From Phycisphaerae bacterium (GTDB taxonomy: Bacteria > Planctomycetota > Phycisphaerae > UBA1845 > UTPLA1): a stretch of DNA of 7,160 nucleotides. The translations under genes were made by a program, and so were the position numbers. Shown here in pieces: positions 6,896 through 7,160 of the stretch. The notes below the pieces were generated by a model, which was given only the letters and a program-made list of their open reading frames with translations, was not told the DNA's origin and did no database searches. Position 1 is the first letter of the stretch, and each line of letters starts with the position of its first letter. Location of the stretch: positions 1 through 7,160 of the forward strand of contig JAJDEC010000548.1 of assembly GCA_029259995.1 (NCBI GenBank), given 5' to 3'.

Positions 6896-7160
6896 ATGCC
6901 AAGCGCCAGCGAAATTCGCCAGCAGTTCATCGACTTCTTCATGGAGAAGTGCGGTCACACGTTTGTGCCCAGCAGCCCTTGCGTGCCCCACGACGATCCG
7001 ACGCTCATGTTCGCCAACGCCGGCATGAACCAGTTCAAGCCGATCTTCCTCGGCCAGCAGGCGCCGGACGTCGACAAGTGGGCCGGCGCCAAGCCCGGCC
7101 TGCCGACGCGCGCCGCCAATAGCCAGAAGTGCATCCGCGCCGGCGGCAAGCACAACGATC
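6896..7160 (+). CDS. alaS: Alanyl-tRNA synthetase, N-terminal part (3' end outside window)
   Basis: The first 88 residues of the class II enzyme that charges tRNA-Ala with alanine in the cytoplasm. Full-length proteins are about 870-960 residues; the frame is open to the window edge. Class-specific signatures are unmistakable: IRQQFIDFFMEKCGHTFVPSS (split here as IRQQF, 7-11, and GHTFVPSS, 20-27), DDPTLMFANAGMNQFKPIFLG (from 33) and NSQKCIRAGGKHND (75-88), which belong to the aminoacylation active site. ATG 6896 is chosen because family members begin a few residues before the IRxxF helix. An in-frame ATG at 6848 would add 16 residues (MRTAARKVSPRS...) and is less likely. The ribosome site is weak (GAGA at 6884-6887). 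NAGMNQFKPIFLG and QKCIRAGGKHND are closer to eukaryotic wording than to the common bacterial form, and about 15 extra residues separate FLG from TRAAN. The gene is probably transcribed separately from the flippase gene. Confidence 0.95.
   Translation, partial: MPSASEIRQQFIDFFMEKCGHTFVPSSPCVPHDDPTLMFANAGMNQFKPIFLGQQAPDVDKWAGAKPGLPTRAANSQKCIRAGGKHND

Noticed and set aside
6792..7028. Possible small gene (78 codons) in the leader before alaS
   Set aside because: Most of it overlaps alaS out of frame, it is rich in Arg, Pro and Ser, and it lacks a ribosome site. It is more likely a shadow, though a short leader peptide cannot be formally excluded.

Overview
The window reads as a chromosomal stretch of a GC-rich bacterium, with every gene I can support on the + strand. 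Planctomycetota, or another lineage rich in large secreted proteins (Myxococcota is the main alternative), fits best. The reasons are a 1201-residue exported protein ending in thrombospondin type-3 calcium repeats, GTG and TTG starts, and an alanyl-tRNA synthetase N-terminus with eukaryote-like wording. This placement is inference; there is no rRNA or marker gene complete enough to settle it.

Layout: (1) 3-431, the C-terminal 142 residues of an aldehyde dehydrogenase. (2) 437-4042, a very large secreted multidomain protein: signal peptide, short Cys-rich CGDG...CPADC motif, CBM4/9-like carbohydrate-binding sandwich, a (beta/alpha)8-like putative glycosidase core, C-terminal beta-rich region and TSP3 repeats. 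(3) 4079-5197, wecB, non-hydrolysing UDP-GlcNAc 2-epimerase. (4) 5210-6739, a Wzx-like polysaccharide flippase of the MOP superfamily. (5) 6740-6895, a non-coding leader with a plausible promoter and a perfect 6-bp hairpin. (6) 6896-7160, the first 88 residues of alaS, running off the window.

Gaps between the first four genes are 5, 36 and 12 bases, so they could be one transcription unit. The epimerase would supply UDP-ManNAc, and the flippase would move a lipid-linked glycan across the inner membrane. The secreted protein, with its sugar-binding and hydrolase-like architecture, could act on the resulting surface polysaccharide or on an external glycan. No glycosyltransferase, polymerase or export gene is in the window, so the pathway link is contextual only. 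The aldehyde dehydrogenase and alaS have no obvious functional tie to it.

The best candidate for something undescribed is the 1201-residue protein, whose central domain I cannot assign to a named family from sequence alone. No CRISPR array, mobile element, tRNA or rRNA was seen.
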